From Pontibacterium sp964228735 (GTDB taxonomy: Bacteria; Pseudomonadota; Gammaproteobacteria; Pseudomonadales; Balneatricaceae), in the NCBI RefSeq assembly GCF_964228735.1, contig NZ_CAXRBQ010000158.1:16602-80601 (forward strand): DNA of 64,000 nucleotides, in the 5' to 3' direction. Shown here piece after piece: positions 15,552 to 25,229 of the stretch. The first letter of the stretch is position 1. Each line of letters starts with the position of its first letter. Both the position numbers and the translations under genes were made by a program. Below the pieces are notes generated by a model, which saw only the letters and a program-made list of their open reading frames with translations, ran no database searches and was not told the origin of the DNA.

Positions 15552-16973
15552 TCAGACTTCCAGGTAATCCATAATGCCTTCAGCCGCCTTACGGCCTTCA
15601 GCAATCGCGGTAACCACCAGATCAGAACCACGCACCATATCGCCACCGGCGAATACTTTCGGGTTGCTGGTCTGGAAGGCGAACTGAGACGCCTCCGGTG
15701 CTTTTACGCGGCCGTCTTCGTGCAGGTCGATACCGAAGTCAGCAAACCATGGTGCCGGGCTTGGACGGAAACCAAACGCCACCAGAATCGCATCAGCAGG
15801 CAGGATCTCTTCAGAACCCGGTACCACTTCCGCACGGCGACGGCCATTTTCATCCGGCTCACCCATCTTGGTGGATACCACCTTGATACCGGTAACCTTG
15901 CCGTTTTCACCCACAACCTCAACCGGCTGACGGTTAAACATGAACTGCACACCCTCTTCGCGTGCGTTTTCCACTTCACGCTTGGAGCCCGGCATGTTCG
16001 CTTCGTCACGACGGTAGGCACAGATAACGGACTCAGCACCCTGACGGATAGAGGTACGGTTACAGTCCATCGCGGTGTCACCACCACCCAGAACCACAAC
16101 CTTCTTCCCTTTCATATCCACAAAGCCGTTTTCGTCCTGTGGGTAACCCAGGCAGTTGTTCACGTTGGAGATCAGGAATGGCAGCGCATCAAACACCCCG
16201 TCCAGATCTTCACCCGGGAATCCGCCTTTCATGTAGGTGTAGGTACCCATGCCCAGGAAAACGGCATCGTACTGATCGATCAGGTCCTGCATGGTCACGT
16301 CTTTACCCACTTCAGTGCTCAGACGGAACTCAACGCCCATCTCTTCGAACACTTCGCGACGACGGGTCATCACGTTCTTTTCCAGTTTAAATTCTGGAAT
16401 ACCGAAGGTCAGCAGACCGCCGATCTCCGGGTTACGATCGAAGACAACCGGTTTAACGCCGTTGCGTACCAGGATGTCAGCACAGCCCAGACCCGCAGGG
16501 CCTGCACCGATGATCGCTACTTTCTTGTCAGTCTCAGGCACGTGAGACATATCCGGACGCCAGCCCATCGCAAAGGCGGTGTCGGTGATGTACTTCTCTA
16601 CTGAACCGATGGTTACAGCACCGAAGCCATCATTCAGCGTACACGCATCTTCACACAGACGGTCCTGTGGACAAACACGGCCACAGACTTCCGGCAGGGA
16701 GTTGGTCTGGTGGCTCAGGTTAGCCGCTTCAATGATGTTGCCTTCGGAAACCAGCTTCAGCCAGTTTGGAATATGGTTGTGAACCGGACACTTCCAGGAG
16801 CAGTAAGGGTTACCGCACTCCAGGCAGCGGTGCGACTGCTCAGCCGCATCTTCTTTTTTGAACGGTTCGTAGATCTCGGCAAATTCCTTTTTACGAACGT
16901 CCGCCTCAATCTTGCTCGGTCCTTCACGGGACACATCGAGGAACTGGAAATCGTTCTGCAAACGTTGAGTCAT
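15552..16973 (-). CDS. gltD: Glutamate synthase [NADPH], small subunit
   Basis: GltD takes electrons from NADPH through FAD and [4Fe-4S] clusters to GltB. The 473 residues have the N-terminal cysteine clusters CLECGNPYCSWKCPV and CGRVCPQDRLCEDAC, an FAD Rossmann motif IIGAGPAGLGCADIL, and a second NADPH motif VVVLGGGDTAMDC. It lies 78 bases after gltB in the same direction, with a perfect hairpin in the gap. Confidence 0.97.
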   Translation of the reverse strand: MTQRLQNDFQFLDVSREGPSKIEADVRKKEFAEIYEPFKKEDAAEQSHRCLECGNPYCSWKCPVHNHIPNWLKLVSEGNIIEAANLSHQTNSLPEVCGRVCPQDRLCEDACTLNDGFGAVTIGSVEKYITDTAFAMGWRPDMSHVPETDKKVAIIGAGPAGLGCADILVRNGVKPVVFDRNPEIGGLLTFGIPEFKLEKNVMTRRREVFEEMGVEFRLSTEVGKDVTMQDLIDQYDAVFLGMGTYTYMKGGFPGEDLDGVFDALPFLISNVNNCLGYPQDENGFVDMKGKKVVVLGGGDTAMDCNRTSIRQGAESVICAYRRDEANMPGSKREVENAREEGVQFMFNRQPVEVVGENGKVTGIKVVSTKMGEPDENGRRRAEVVPGSEEILPADAILVAFGFRPSPAPWFADFGIDLHEDGRVKAPEASQFAFQTSNPKVFAGGDMVRGSDLVVTAIAEGRKAAEGIMDYLEV

Positions 16974-16990
16974 GTTCCCACCTCATCTGG

Positions 16991-17010
16991 GCGCCTGCTC
17001 ACGCAGGCGC
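16991..17010. other. Perfect hairpin in the gltB-gltD intercistronic gap
   Basis: GCGCCTGC (16991-16998) pairs perfectly with GCAGGCGC (17003-17010) around a 4-base loop. No T-run follows, so it is not a standard terminator. It could stabilise or process the gltBD mRNA. Confidence 0.5.
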
Positions 17011-17051
17011 TCGTTGCTCTTTCACCTGTTAATTAAATCGCCCGAATCTGC

Positions 17052-20000
17052 TTATTCAGGACGGCTGCGCATGTTGTCCAGCAGGTCACCCAGGCTTGCC
17101 GCCTTCGGTTTAACCAGCCAGAAACGACCGATAAAGTCGTCAAAGTTATCCAGGATCTCCTGACCCCAGGCGCTGCCAGTCTCTGTGACAAATTCGATGA
17201 TCACAGAGCGCAGGTGGTTCTTGTACGCTTCCATCTGTTCAGTATGGACGCGGTGGATCTCAACCAGCTCGTGGTTGTAGTTATCCACAAAGGTATTTTC
17301 CTGATCCAGTACGTAGGCGAAACCACCGGTCATACCTGCACCGAAGTTGTAGCCTGTTGGACCCAGTACGGTTACCAGACCGCCAGTCATGTATTCACAG
17401 CAGTGGTCGCCGGCACCTTCGATGACCGCGTGGACACCGGAGTTACGTACTGCAAATCGCTCACCGGCACAGCCCGCTGCAAACAGCTTACCGCCGGTTG
17501 CACCGTACAGACAGGTATTACCCATGATTGAGGTTTCGTTGGACTTGTAAGTCACCTCGTCGAATGGACGCAGGACAATCTTACCGCCCGCCATGCCTTT
17601 ACCAACGTAGTCGTTGGCGTCACCTTCCAGGTACAGGTTCTGACCACCGGCGTTCCACACACCGAAGGACTGACCCGCATGCCCCTTGAAGTTGAAGGTG
17701 ATCGGCTGGTCCGCCATACCTTTGTTGCCATGCGCTTTCGCGATGGCACCGGAAGTACGCGCACCTACAGAGCGGTCACAGTTAGTGATGGTCAGAGACC
17801 ACTCGCCGCCCTGCTTGCCTTCGATCGCCACCTGAGTCAGCTCCAGCATCTGCTGGTTCAGAGTTGCCGGATCGTATGGTTCGTTACGCTCAACCTGACA
17901 GGTCTGCGGGTACTCCGCAGGCACACCACCGTCGGAAACGATCGGTGTCAGGTCCAGGTTTTTCTGTTTGCTGGTTTCGCCGTCCAGGATCTCCAGCAGG
18001 TCAACACGGCCCACCAGCTCTTCCATGGAACGCACACCCAGGTACGCCATCCACTGACGCGCTTCTTCTGCCACAAAACGGAAGAAGTTTTTCACCATCT
18101 CAACGGTACCGCGGAAGTAATCTTCACGCAGTTTGTCGTTCTGGGTTGCAACACCGGTTGCACAGTTGTTCAGGTGACAGATACGCAGGTATTTACAACC
18201 CAGCGCTACCATCGGCATGGTACCGAAGCCGAAGCTCTCCGCACCCAGGATGGCACCTTTCACCACATCCAGACCGGTTTTCAGACCGCCGTCTGTCTGC
18301 AGACGTACACTACCACGCAGGTGGTTACCGCGCAGGGACTGGTGTGCATCGGACAGACCCAGCTCCCATGGGGAACCGGCGTGGTGGATGGAGGTGAGCG
18401 GGGATGCCGCAGTACCACCGTCGTAACCGGAGATGGTGATCAAGTCCGCGTAGGCTTTAGCAACACCACACGCGATGGTGCCAACACCCGGACGGGAAAC
18501 CAGCTTCACGGATACCAGACCTTCAGGGTTAACCTGTTTCAGGTCGAAGATCAGCTGCGCCAGGTCCTCGATAGAGTAGATATCGTGGTGCGGCGGAGGC
18601 GAGATCAGGGTTACGCCCGGTACGGAGTAACGCAGACGTGCGATCAGGCTGTTGACCTTACCGCCCGGCAGCTGACCACCTTCACCCGGCTTCGCGCCCT
18701 GGGCAACCTTGATCTGCATAACTTCAGCGTTAACCAGATACTCAGGGGTCACACCGAAACGACCGGATGCCACCTGCTTGATCTTGGAACGCTTGATGGT
18801 GCCGTGACGGGCTTCGTCTTCACCACCCTCACCGGAGTTGGAGCGGCCGCCCAGTTCGTTCATCGCTACCGCCAGCGCTTCGTGCGCTTCCGGCGACAGT
18901 GCACCCAGCGACATCGCTGCGGAGTCAAAGCGCTTGAAGATGCTCTCAACCGGCTCGACGTCATCAATAGAGATGGACTTAACGTCTTTGCGCAGGGACA
19001 GCAGGTCACGGATAGTTGCTACGCCACGCTTGTTCACCAGATCAGCGTACTTCTGGTAGTCCGCGTAGTTACCGGACTCAACCGCTTCGTGGATAGTACG
19101 TACCACATCCGGGTTGTAGGCGTGGTATTCACCGTCGTGCTTATACTTCAGCAGACCACCGGCCTGGATCGGTTTACGCGCGGTCCAGGCTTCTTTCGCC
19201 AGCAGACCCTGCTCGTACTGGAAGTCTTCAAAGCGCGCACCTTCGATACGGCTGCTTACGCCCTTGAAGCAGAGATCAACGATCTCGCTGCTCAGACCGA
19301 TCGCTTCGAACAGCTGTGCACCACGGTAGGAGGCGATAGTGGAGATACCCATCTTGGACAGGATCTTCATCAGGCCTTTGTTGATACCTTTACGGTAGTT
19401 CTCGTGGGAATCCAGCGGCTCCATCGGCAGTTCGCCGCTTGCACACAGGTCATTCAGGACACGGTACGCCAGGTATGGATACACCGCGGTCGCACCGAAA
19501 CCGAACAGTACAGCGAAGTGGTGAGGGTCACGCACGGTACCGGACTCAACAACGATATTGGAGTCACAGCGCAGACCCTTCTCAACCAGACGGTGGTGTA
19601 CCGCACCGGTTGCCATCGCAGCATGTACCGGCAGGCAATCACGGGCGATTGCGGAGTCGGACAGCACCAGGATCACTTTGCCGTTGCGTACAGCCTGCTC
19701 TGCCTTGTCAGCGATCGCTACGATCGCGTCTTCCAGAGAGATATCGTTCGGGTTGTAGTTCAGATCGATGATCTCAACGTCAAACCCTTCTACGTCGTTG
19801 TCACGCAGACGACGGAACTTGCTAGCAGACAGTACCGGCGTGGTCAGGATCACTCGACGGGCGTGCTGAGGCGTTTCTTCGAAGACGTTCTGCTCGGCAC
19901 CGATACAGGTTTCCAGAGACATAACGATCGCTTCACGCAGCGGATCGATTGGCGGGTTGGTTACCTGCGCAAACTGCTGACGGAAGTAGTCGTAAACCGA

Positions 20001-21509
20001 ACGTACACGGCTGGACAGCACCGCCATTGGTTTGTCGTCACCCATGGAACCTACAGCTTCCATACCGGTTTCACCCAGTGGACGCAGGACCTGGTCACGC
20101 TCTTCGAACGTCACCTGGAACATCTTCATGTGGGTCTTCACTTCTTCCGGAGACATGTCACGGAAGGAGCGGGACTCCTCAGTCAGGTTCATGGTCTGTT
20201 CCAGACGCATGGCATTTTCTTTCAGCCATTTCTTGTATGGCTGCGCCTTCTTCAGGCGGTTGTCCACATCTTCGGTGTGCAGCACTTCACCGCTGGACGT
20301 ATCGATAGCCAGGATCTGGCCTGGACCTACACGGCCCTGTGCCACAATATCTTCTGGCTGATAATCGAATACACCGATCTCGGATGCAGTACAGATGTAA
20401 CCCTGCTTGGTCATCACCCAACGGGACGGACGCAGGCCGTTACGGTCAAGCATACATACGGCGTAACGACCGTCGGTCATTACCATACCGGCAGGACCGT
20501 CCCACGGCTCCATGTGCATGGAGTTGTAGTCGTAGAATGCACGCAGTTCAGAGTCCATGGTATCTACGTTCTGCCAAGCAGGTGGCACGATCATACGTAC
20601 CGCACGGTAGATATCCACGCCACCGACCAGCAGGAACTCCAGCATGTTATCCATGGAAGAGGAGTCAGAACCGGTGGTGTTTACGATCGGCTGCAGTTCA
20701 TCCAGATTTGGCAGCAGCTCGGTCTTGAACTTGCTCGCACGCGCTTTCGCCCAGTTACGGTTACCTTCAACCGTGTTGATCTCACCGTTGTGCGCCAGGA
20801 AGCGGAACGGCTGAGCCAGCGGCCAGCGTGGTGCAGTGTTGGTAGAGAAACGCTGGTGGTAAGTACACACCGCGGTTTCCAGACGTGGGTCTGCCAGATC
20901 TTTAAAGAACACTGGCAGGTCAACCGGCATGGTCAGGCCTTTGTAGGAGATGACCTTGTCGGACAGACTGGCAATGTAGAAATCTTCGTCGGCAGACATC
21001 GCGATCTCTGCCTTACGACGAGCAACATACAGGCTAATACCAAATTCGCGCTCGGTTTTGCCACCGTCTGCGATAAATACCTGCTCAATCTGAGGCAAGG
21101 TGTCTTTGGCGATAGGCCCCAGACAACTATCATCAGTTGGAACCACACGCCAACCTGTTACCCCCAGACCTTCAGCTTCCAGCGCTGCATTTACAGCATC
21201 GCGAGCTGTCTGAGCGGACGCGGCGTCACGTGGCAGGAAAACCATGCCTACAGCGTACTGTTCACCCAGTTCGGTATTCAGCTCTTCTTTTGCTACGGTG
21301 CGCAGGAAACCGTCAGGTTTCTGCATCAACAGGCCACAACCGTCACCTGTCTTACCGTCAGCAGCGATACCGCCTCGGTGAGTCATGCAGGCCAGTGCTT
21401 CAATCGCTTTCTCCAGCAGATCGTGGCTAGGCTGACCCTGCATATGTGCCATAAGGCCAAAGCCACAGTTATCCTTAAACTCGCCGGGGCGATAAAGACC
21501 CTTGCTCAT
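17052..21509 (-). CDS. gltB: Glutamate synthase [NADPH], large subunit
   Basis: GltB hydrolyses glutamine, channels ammonia and reductively aminates 2-oxoglutarate to glutamate. At 1485 residues it is full length: a short propeptide of 14 residues before the nucleophile Cys15 (KDNCGFGLMAH), a class II amidotransferase domain, a central domain, the FMN domain with GGRSNSGEGGEDEAR, a [3Fe-4S] cluster segment (CKYLRICHLNNCATG), and the C-terminal beta-helix. It forms the core of ammonium assimilation with gltD. It follows damX in the conserved pil-aro-damX-gltBD order. Confidence 0.98.
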   Translation of the reverse strand: MSKGLYRPGEFKDNCGFGLMAHMQGQPSHDLLEKAIEALACMTHRGGIAADGKTGDGCGLLMQKPDGFLRTVAKEELNTELGEQYAVGMVFLPRDAASAQTARDAVNAALEAEGLGVTGWRVVPTDDSCLGPIAKDTLPQIEQVFIADGGKTEREFGISLYVARRKAEIAMSADEDFYIASLSDKVISYKGLTMPVDLPVFFKDLADPRLETAVCTYHQRFSTNTAPRWPLAQPFRFLAHNGEINTVEGNRNWAKARASKFKTELLPNLDELQPIVNTTGSDSSSMDNMLEFLLVGGVDIYRAVRMIVPPAWQNVDTMDSELRAFYDYNSMHMEPWDGPAGMVMTDGRYAVCMLDRNGLRPSRWVMTKQGYICTASEIGVFDYQPEDIVAQGRVGPGQILAIDTSSGEVLHTEDVDNRLKKAQPYKKWLKENAMRLEQTMNLTEESRSFRDMSPEEVKTHMKMFQVTFEERDQVLRPLGETGMEAVGSMGDDKPMAVLSSRVRSVYDYFRQQFAQVTNPPIDPLREAIVMSLETCIGAEQNVFEETPQHARRVILTTPVLSASKFRRLRDNDVEGFDVEIIDLNYNPNDISLEDAIVAIADKAEQAVRNGKVILVLSDSAIARDCLPVHAAMATGAVHHRLVEKGLRCDSNIVVESGTVRDPHHFAVLFGFGATAVYPYLAYRVLNDLCASGELPMEPLDSHENYRKGINKGLMKILSKMGISTIASYRGAQLFEAIGLSSEIVDLCFKGVSSRIEGARFEDFQYEQGLLAKEAWTARKPIQAGGLLKYKHDGEYHAYNPDVVRTIHEAVESGNYADYQKYADLVNKRGVATIRDLLSLRKDVKSISIDDVEPVESIFKRFDSAAMSLGALSPEAHEALAVAMNELGGRSNSGEGGEDEARHGTIKRSKIKQVASGRFGVTPEYLVNAEVMQIKVAQGAKPGEGGQLPGGKVNSLIARLRYSVPGVTLISPPPHHDIYSIEDLAQLIFDLKQVNPEGLVSVKLVSRPGVGTIACGVAKAYADLITISGYDGGTAASPLTSIHHAGSPWELGLSDAHQSLRGNHLRGSVRLQTDGGLKTGLDVVKGAILGAESFGFGTMPMVALGCKYLRICHLNNCATGVATQNDKLREDYFRGTVEMVKNFFRFVAEEARQWMAYLGVRSMEELVGRVDLLEILDGETSKQKNLDLTPIVSDGGVPAEYPQTCQVERNEPYDPATLNQQMLELTQVAIEGKQGGEWSLTITNCDRSVGARTSGAIAKAHGNKGMADQPITFNFKGHAGQSFGVWNAGGQNLYLEGDANDYVGKGMAGGKIVLRPFDEVTYKSNETSIMGNTCLYGATGGKLFAAGCAGERFAVRNSGVHAVIEGAGDHCCEYMTGGLVTVLGPTGYNFGAGMTGGFAYVLDQENTFVDNYNHELVEIHRVHTEQMEAYKNHLRSVIIEFVTETGSAWGQEILDNFDDFIGRFWLVKPKAASLGDLLDNMRSRPE

Positions 21510-21652
21510 AAGCCCTCACTCAAAATTCTTTATAATCAATATCTTACGTAATGCCCCTTATGCTGCAGTTGCGCAGTGCAGACAAAAAGGGGAAGCCATT
21601 TTACACACGAAGCTCTAGAAGAACAAATTTTAGACAAGCAGGAGGGCTCGAA

Positions 21653-21787
21653 ATGGCCGTAAAAACCATCCCAAAAAACAGGCAAGTAGTTGTTTATAAA
21701 GGACTAACGTTTGCGGATGTCGCTATGAATACCTTTCATGCTTCGCGCCCATGGGCGCAGCTTTTTGAGCCCTTGCGGGAGACCTGA
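21653..21787 (+). CDS. Possible 44-residue small protein with a strong ribosome-binding site
   Basis: An ATG at 21653 is preceded by AGGAGGG with 6 bases spacing, one of the best Shine-Dalgarno sites in the window. The reading frame MAVKTIPKNRQVV... runs 44 codons and overlaps the 3' end of damX on the other strand. The product is basic, without signal peptide or recognised family. The alternative is chance: the second half is just the antisense of the DamX tail. Kept at low confidence because of the ribosome-binding site. Confidence 0.25.
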   Translation: MAVKTIPKNRQVVVYKGLTFADVAMNTFHASRPWAQLFEPLRET

Positions 21788-23554
21788 AACCGCGTTTGTC
21801 GCCTGCTTTCGATCAGTATACGAGCCGTACACAACCACATACCACGGCTTACCTTTAAACAGGGTGGCAAAGACCCGCAGACCGTCCTGATCAGGGTAGG
21901 CTTTCAGGAAACGTTCTGTGCTGGACTTCTCACGAGCGCCCAGCAACTGCAGGGTATAATTGCCAGCCGGTTCAGCCAGCAGTAGCTTCTCATCGGCAAG
22001 GATTCGGGCACTGCGCGGCACCTGACCTTCCGCCAACACACTTTCAGGCTTTTGCTCGGACTTTGCGGGAGCTGCTTCGACCGGTTTCTGGACCGGCTCG
22101 GAACGATCCACAACCTGCGGCGTTGTTTCTGTTGCAGGTTTCGGGGCAGCTATCGCAACCACTTCCGGTTCTGGTGCCTTCTCCTCTGAGGAGACCGGAG
22201 CTACTGCTGTTTGCGCTACCGTTTTCTCCTGGGGAGCAACCTTTGGAGTTGCAACAATCGGATCAACAGGCTTTTGTTCAGGCGGAAGCTCCACCTTCGC
22301 GCTGGCAGGTGTGACCGGGGTTGCCACAGCCGATTTCACCTCAGTTTTAGAAGGCGCCGGAGCGCCTGTATCCGGCGGCGCCGTAATCGATGCAACCGCT
22401 TGTTCGGGCACCTGTGATGGTGTTGTAACCTTGGCCTCGATCGGCGCCTCAACTTGAGGTTTCTCTTCCTGAACGGTTATCACCGGCTCTGGTTGAGGTT
22501 TCGGCACAACCTCATCCGGCACAGCAGGCTGCTTCAGACGTGCTTCCTGCTCGGCCAGGCGTTTGTCCAGTTCGGACACCTTCGGCGTTTGAGACTGACC
22601 GGGAATCGAGAGATGTAGCGGCACCTGAACCCGCTTGCTGCCTTCATCAACCGTGACCGTAGGCTCCTCATCCGGCGCAAAGGTCCAGGCCGCCGCAACG
22701 GTAATCATAATCAGCAGCAGCACAATCCCCCCCATATGCAGAGGAGGGAGTGGAAATGCCCGGCGCCCGGTAGATTCTTCTTTTGCCGCAGGCGGCAGTT
22801 CCTTCGGCGCTTTATCGGCGTTGTTGGCTTTTGGTTTTTTCTTCGGCTTGGCTTTCGCCGGAGCATCGCCGTTCAGTAGCCCTGGATAGCCCCCGGAGCG
22901 TTTAACCATCGCTTTGATATCTTTATCAGACATCATGCGTGCACCCGCCACCGCCTGCAGGATGAACTCCTTCATCTCTTCATCGGCAAACGGTTCCAGT
23001 GGCAGCTGATGGTAACGGCCTGCCAACGCGTCCAGCCAACGACTGCTTTCCAGGCGTTCAGCCAGTTCCGGTTGCCCCACCAGCAACAACTGGGGTGCGG
23101 TACCGTCATTATTATCGTGCGCGAGCTGCAGATTGATCAGCAGATCCAGCGCTTCGTCGGATAACCGATCGGCATCATCCACCATAATAAGCAGGCGCTG
23201 ACCATGATCGCGGGTCACCTTGATCTGCTCATTCAGTGCTTCCAGCTTGCCCTGATCGCTGTCGATAAAATTGCCGTGGCTCGGTAGCTGGGCCAAGAGG
23301 CCAGACAACAGGGTGCCCAGTGGCAGGTCATCCACCACCGAAATCAGGCAGGCGTGAACACTGTTATCTGCGGTAGAGGGGGAGATCTGCTTCAACAGGG
23401 TCGTTTTACCCACACCGTTTTCACCGGTCAGCAACAGGAGAAAATCGGAAAAGCGGATCAGGTGACGGACTTTATCAACCAGCTGCAGGCGTGACTCCGG
23501 CTCAAAATAGGCGGTGCTGCTCAGCGTGGAAATTGCGGCCTGTCCGTCACTCAC
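21704..23554 (-). CDS. damX: DamX-like cell-division protein with AAA ATPase and SPOR domains
   Basis: 616 residues. Residues 1-230 form an AAA/ExeA-like ATPase (Walker A GENGVGKTT near 43, Walker B LLIMVDDADRL near 120). A basic Lys/Pro stretch precedes a single transmembrane helix near residue 273. Then comes a long Pro/Ala/Glu/Lys-rich periplasmic linker and a C-terminal SPOR domain from about 530 (YTLQLLGA, WYVVVYGSY). SPOR domains bind denuded septal glycan strands, so it should act at the division site. E. coli DamX lacks an intact ATPase domain; the Pseudomonas form has it. It follows aroB. Confidence 0.9.
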   Translation of the reverse strand: MSDGQAAISTLSSTAYFEPESRLQLVDKVRHLIRFSDFLLLLTGENGVGKTTLLKQISPSTADNSVHACLISVVDDLPLGTLLSGLLAQLPSHGNFIDSDQGKLEALNEQIKVTRDHGQRLLIMVDDADRLSDEALDLLINLQLAHDNNDGTAPQLLLVGQPELAERLESSRWLDALAGRYHQLPLEPFADEEMKEFILQAVAGARMMSDKDIKAMVKRSGGYPGLLNGDAPAKAKPKKKPKANNADKAPKELPPAAKEESTGRRAFPLPPLHMGGIVLLLIMITVAAAWTFAPDEEPTVTVDEGSKRVQVPLHLSIPGQSQTPKVSELDKRLAEQEARLKQPAVPDEVVPKPQPEPVITVQEEKPQVEAPIEAKVTTPSQVPEQAVASITAPPDTGAPAPSKTEVKSAVATPVTPASAKVELPPEQKPVDPIVATPKVAPQEKTVAQTAVAPVSSEEKAPEPEVVAIAAPKPATETTPQVVDRSEPVQKPVEAAPAKSEQKPESVLAEGQVPRSARILADEKLLLAEPAGNYTLQLLGAREKSSTERFLKAYPDQDGLRVFATLFKGKPWYVVVYGSYTDRKQATNAVSGLPQGLKKLRPWARSMKGIHSDIRKR

Positions 23555-23565
23555 AGAATTGATCC

Positions 23566-24666
23566 TCAGGCGTCGCCAGCGCGGCCTAGCTGCTCACCGG
23601 CTGCCAGCGTTTCTTCCAGCAGTGCAGCCGGGAAGTCAGCCGTCACCACTGCTTCACCCAGCTGTTTCAGCAGGACCAGGCGCAGTTGGCCATCAATCAC
23701 TTTTTTATCCACAGCCATCAGGTTCTTGAAGTCGTCTTCGCTCATGTTGTCCGGTGCAATCACCGGCAACTTGGCCGCCTCCAGAATTGTGCGCACGCGG
23801 TCCACATCCGCCTGGGAGATCCAGCCCAGACGCTGCGACAGGTCAGCCGCCATCATGGTGCCTGCCCCCACCGCTTCACCGTGCAACCACTGACCGTAGC
23901 CCTGGTGTGCTTCAATCGCATGGCCAAAGGTATGGCCCAGGTTCAACAGTGCGCGGATACCGGATTCTTTCTCATCCTGTGCCACCACTTCAGCTTTCAC
24001 CTCACAGGAGCGGAAAATCGCCTGAATCATCTCCTGTGGTGCACGGGCATTAAGCGCATCCATGCTGTCTTCCAGCCAGCTCAGGAAATCCGCGTCATAG
24101 ATCAGGCCGTACTTAATCACCTCGGCCAGGCCCGCAGCCAGCTCTCGCTCAGGCAGCGTATTCAACACCTGGGTATCGATCACCACGCAACGCGGCTGAT
24201 GGAAGGCACCTATCATATTTTTACCCCGCGGGTGGTTTACACCGGTCTTACCCCCGACAGAGGAATCTACCTGGGACAGCAAGGTAGTCGGCACCTGCAC
24301 AAAGTCCACACCACGCTGGTAACACGCTGCCGCGAAACCGGTCATGTCACCAATCACACCGCCCCCCAATGCAATCAGCGTGGTGGTACGGTTGTGGCGA
24401 CAGGTCAACAGCTGATCAAAGATCGTGTTGATCTGATCCAGGTTTTTGTACTGCTCACCATCCGGCAGGATAACCGTATCCACCTGATAAGCATCACCCA
24501 GGCTGGCCTGCAGACGTTCCAGATAAAGCGGAGCCACCGTTTCGTTGGAGACGATCATCACCTGCTTGCCGCGGATGTGCTCACGCATCAGCCCCTGATC
24601 CAGCAAACCTTCGCCGATAAAGATCGGGTAGCTTCGATCACCAAGATCAACGTTCAGTGTTTTCAT
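23566..24666 (-). CDS. aroB: 3-dehydroquinate synthase
   Basis: AroB makes 3-dehydroquinate from DAHP in the shikimate pathway, using NAD and a divalent metal. The 366 residues contain LPDGEQYKNL, the NAD/active-site stretch ALGGGVIGDMTGFAA, GVDFVQVPTTLLSQVDSSVGGKTGVN, and the metal-binding H in NLGHTFGHAIE. The start at 24666 (MKTLNVDLGDRSYPI) matches the family. The frame is open back to 24714 inside aroK, and an ATG at 24678 is also possible. It is coupled to aroK upstream. Confidence 0.97.
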   Translation of the reverse strand: MKTLNVDLGDRSYPIFIGEGLLDQGLMREHIRGKQVMIVSNETVAPLYLERLQASLGDAYQVDTVILPDGEQYKNLDQINTIFDQLLTCRHNRTTTLIALGGGVIGDMTGFAAACYQRGVDFVQVPTTLLSQVDSSVGGKTGVNHPRGKNMIGAFHQPRCVVIDTQVLNTLPERELAAGLAEVIKYGLIYDADFLSWLEDSMDALNARAPQEMIQAIFRSCEVKAEVVAQDEKESGIRALLNLGHTFGHAIEAHQGYGQWLHGEAVGAGTMMAADLSQRLGWISQADVDRVRTILEAAKLPVIAPDNMSEDDFKNLMAVDKKVIDGQLRLVLLKQLGEAVVTADFPAALLEETLAAGEQLGRAGDA

Positions 24667-24706
24667 TGCTTCGCTCATAGGTGGATTTGGCTCGATAGGG
24701 CAGCAC

Positions 24707-25216
24707 TTAAACACGCTGCTGGTAGTTTCGGATAATTTCGGTCACAACGGAACGGGGATGGCGCTTGTCAGTGCGTACCAACAGGTCGCACACGTCCCGA
24801 TACAGCGGGTCGCGTCGCGCCAGCAGATCGGTGAGCACCTGCTTGGGGTTCTCTGTTTGTAGCAGCGGGCGGTTTTTGTCCCGCGCAGTACGCTCCAGTT
24901 GCTGTTCAACCGAGGTAAAGAGGTAAACGACATACCCCCCACCCTGCAGGTTGGCGCGGTTGGCATCACGCTGCACAGCACCGCCGCCAGTGGCCAGCAC
25001 AATATTGTCACGCTGACACAGTTCGCCGATCACGGCTTCTTCGCGATCCCGGAACCCGTCTTCACCCTCCACATCGAAGATCCACGGGATATCAGCGCCT
25101 GCGCGCTCCTCAATCTCCCGATCGGAATCGATGTAGGTCATTTTCAGTTCCTGAGAAAGCAAACGGCCTATGGTGCTTTTACCTGCGCCCATAGGCCCCA
25201 CGAGAAAGATATTCAA
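24707..25216 (-). CDS. aroK: Shikimate kinase
   Basis: The enzyme phosphorylates shikimate with ATP. The 169-residue P-loop kinase has Walker A GPMGAGKSTIGR, the D-S-D shikimate-binding triplet (DSDREIEERAG), and GGGAVQRDANR for the GG-G shikimate contact. It sits 13 bases after pilQ, the classic pilQ-aroK-aroB arrangement. Confidence 0.97.
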   Translation of the reverse strand: MNIFLVGPMGAGKSTIGRLLSQELKMTYIDSDREIEERAGADIPWIFDVEGEDGFRDREEAVIGELCQRDNIVLATGGGAVQRDANRANLQGGGYVVYLFTSVEQQLERTARDKNRPLLQTENPKQVLTDLLARRDPLYRDVCDLLVRTDKRHPRSVVTEIIRNYQQRV

Positions 25217-25229
25217 TTCGGTCAGCCCG

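Noticed and set aside
17679..21551. A 1290-codon open frame on the plus strand across gltB
   Set aside because: It lies wholly antisense to gltB, whose domains and motifs are certain. The translated product is rich in Thr, His, Gln and Val in the way antisense frames of this base composition are, with no domain logic.
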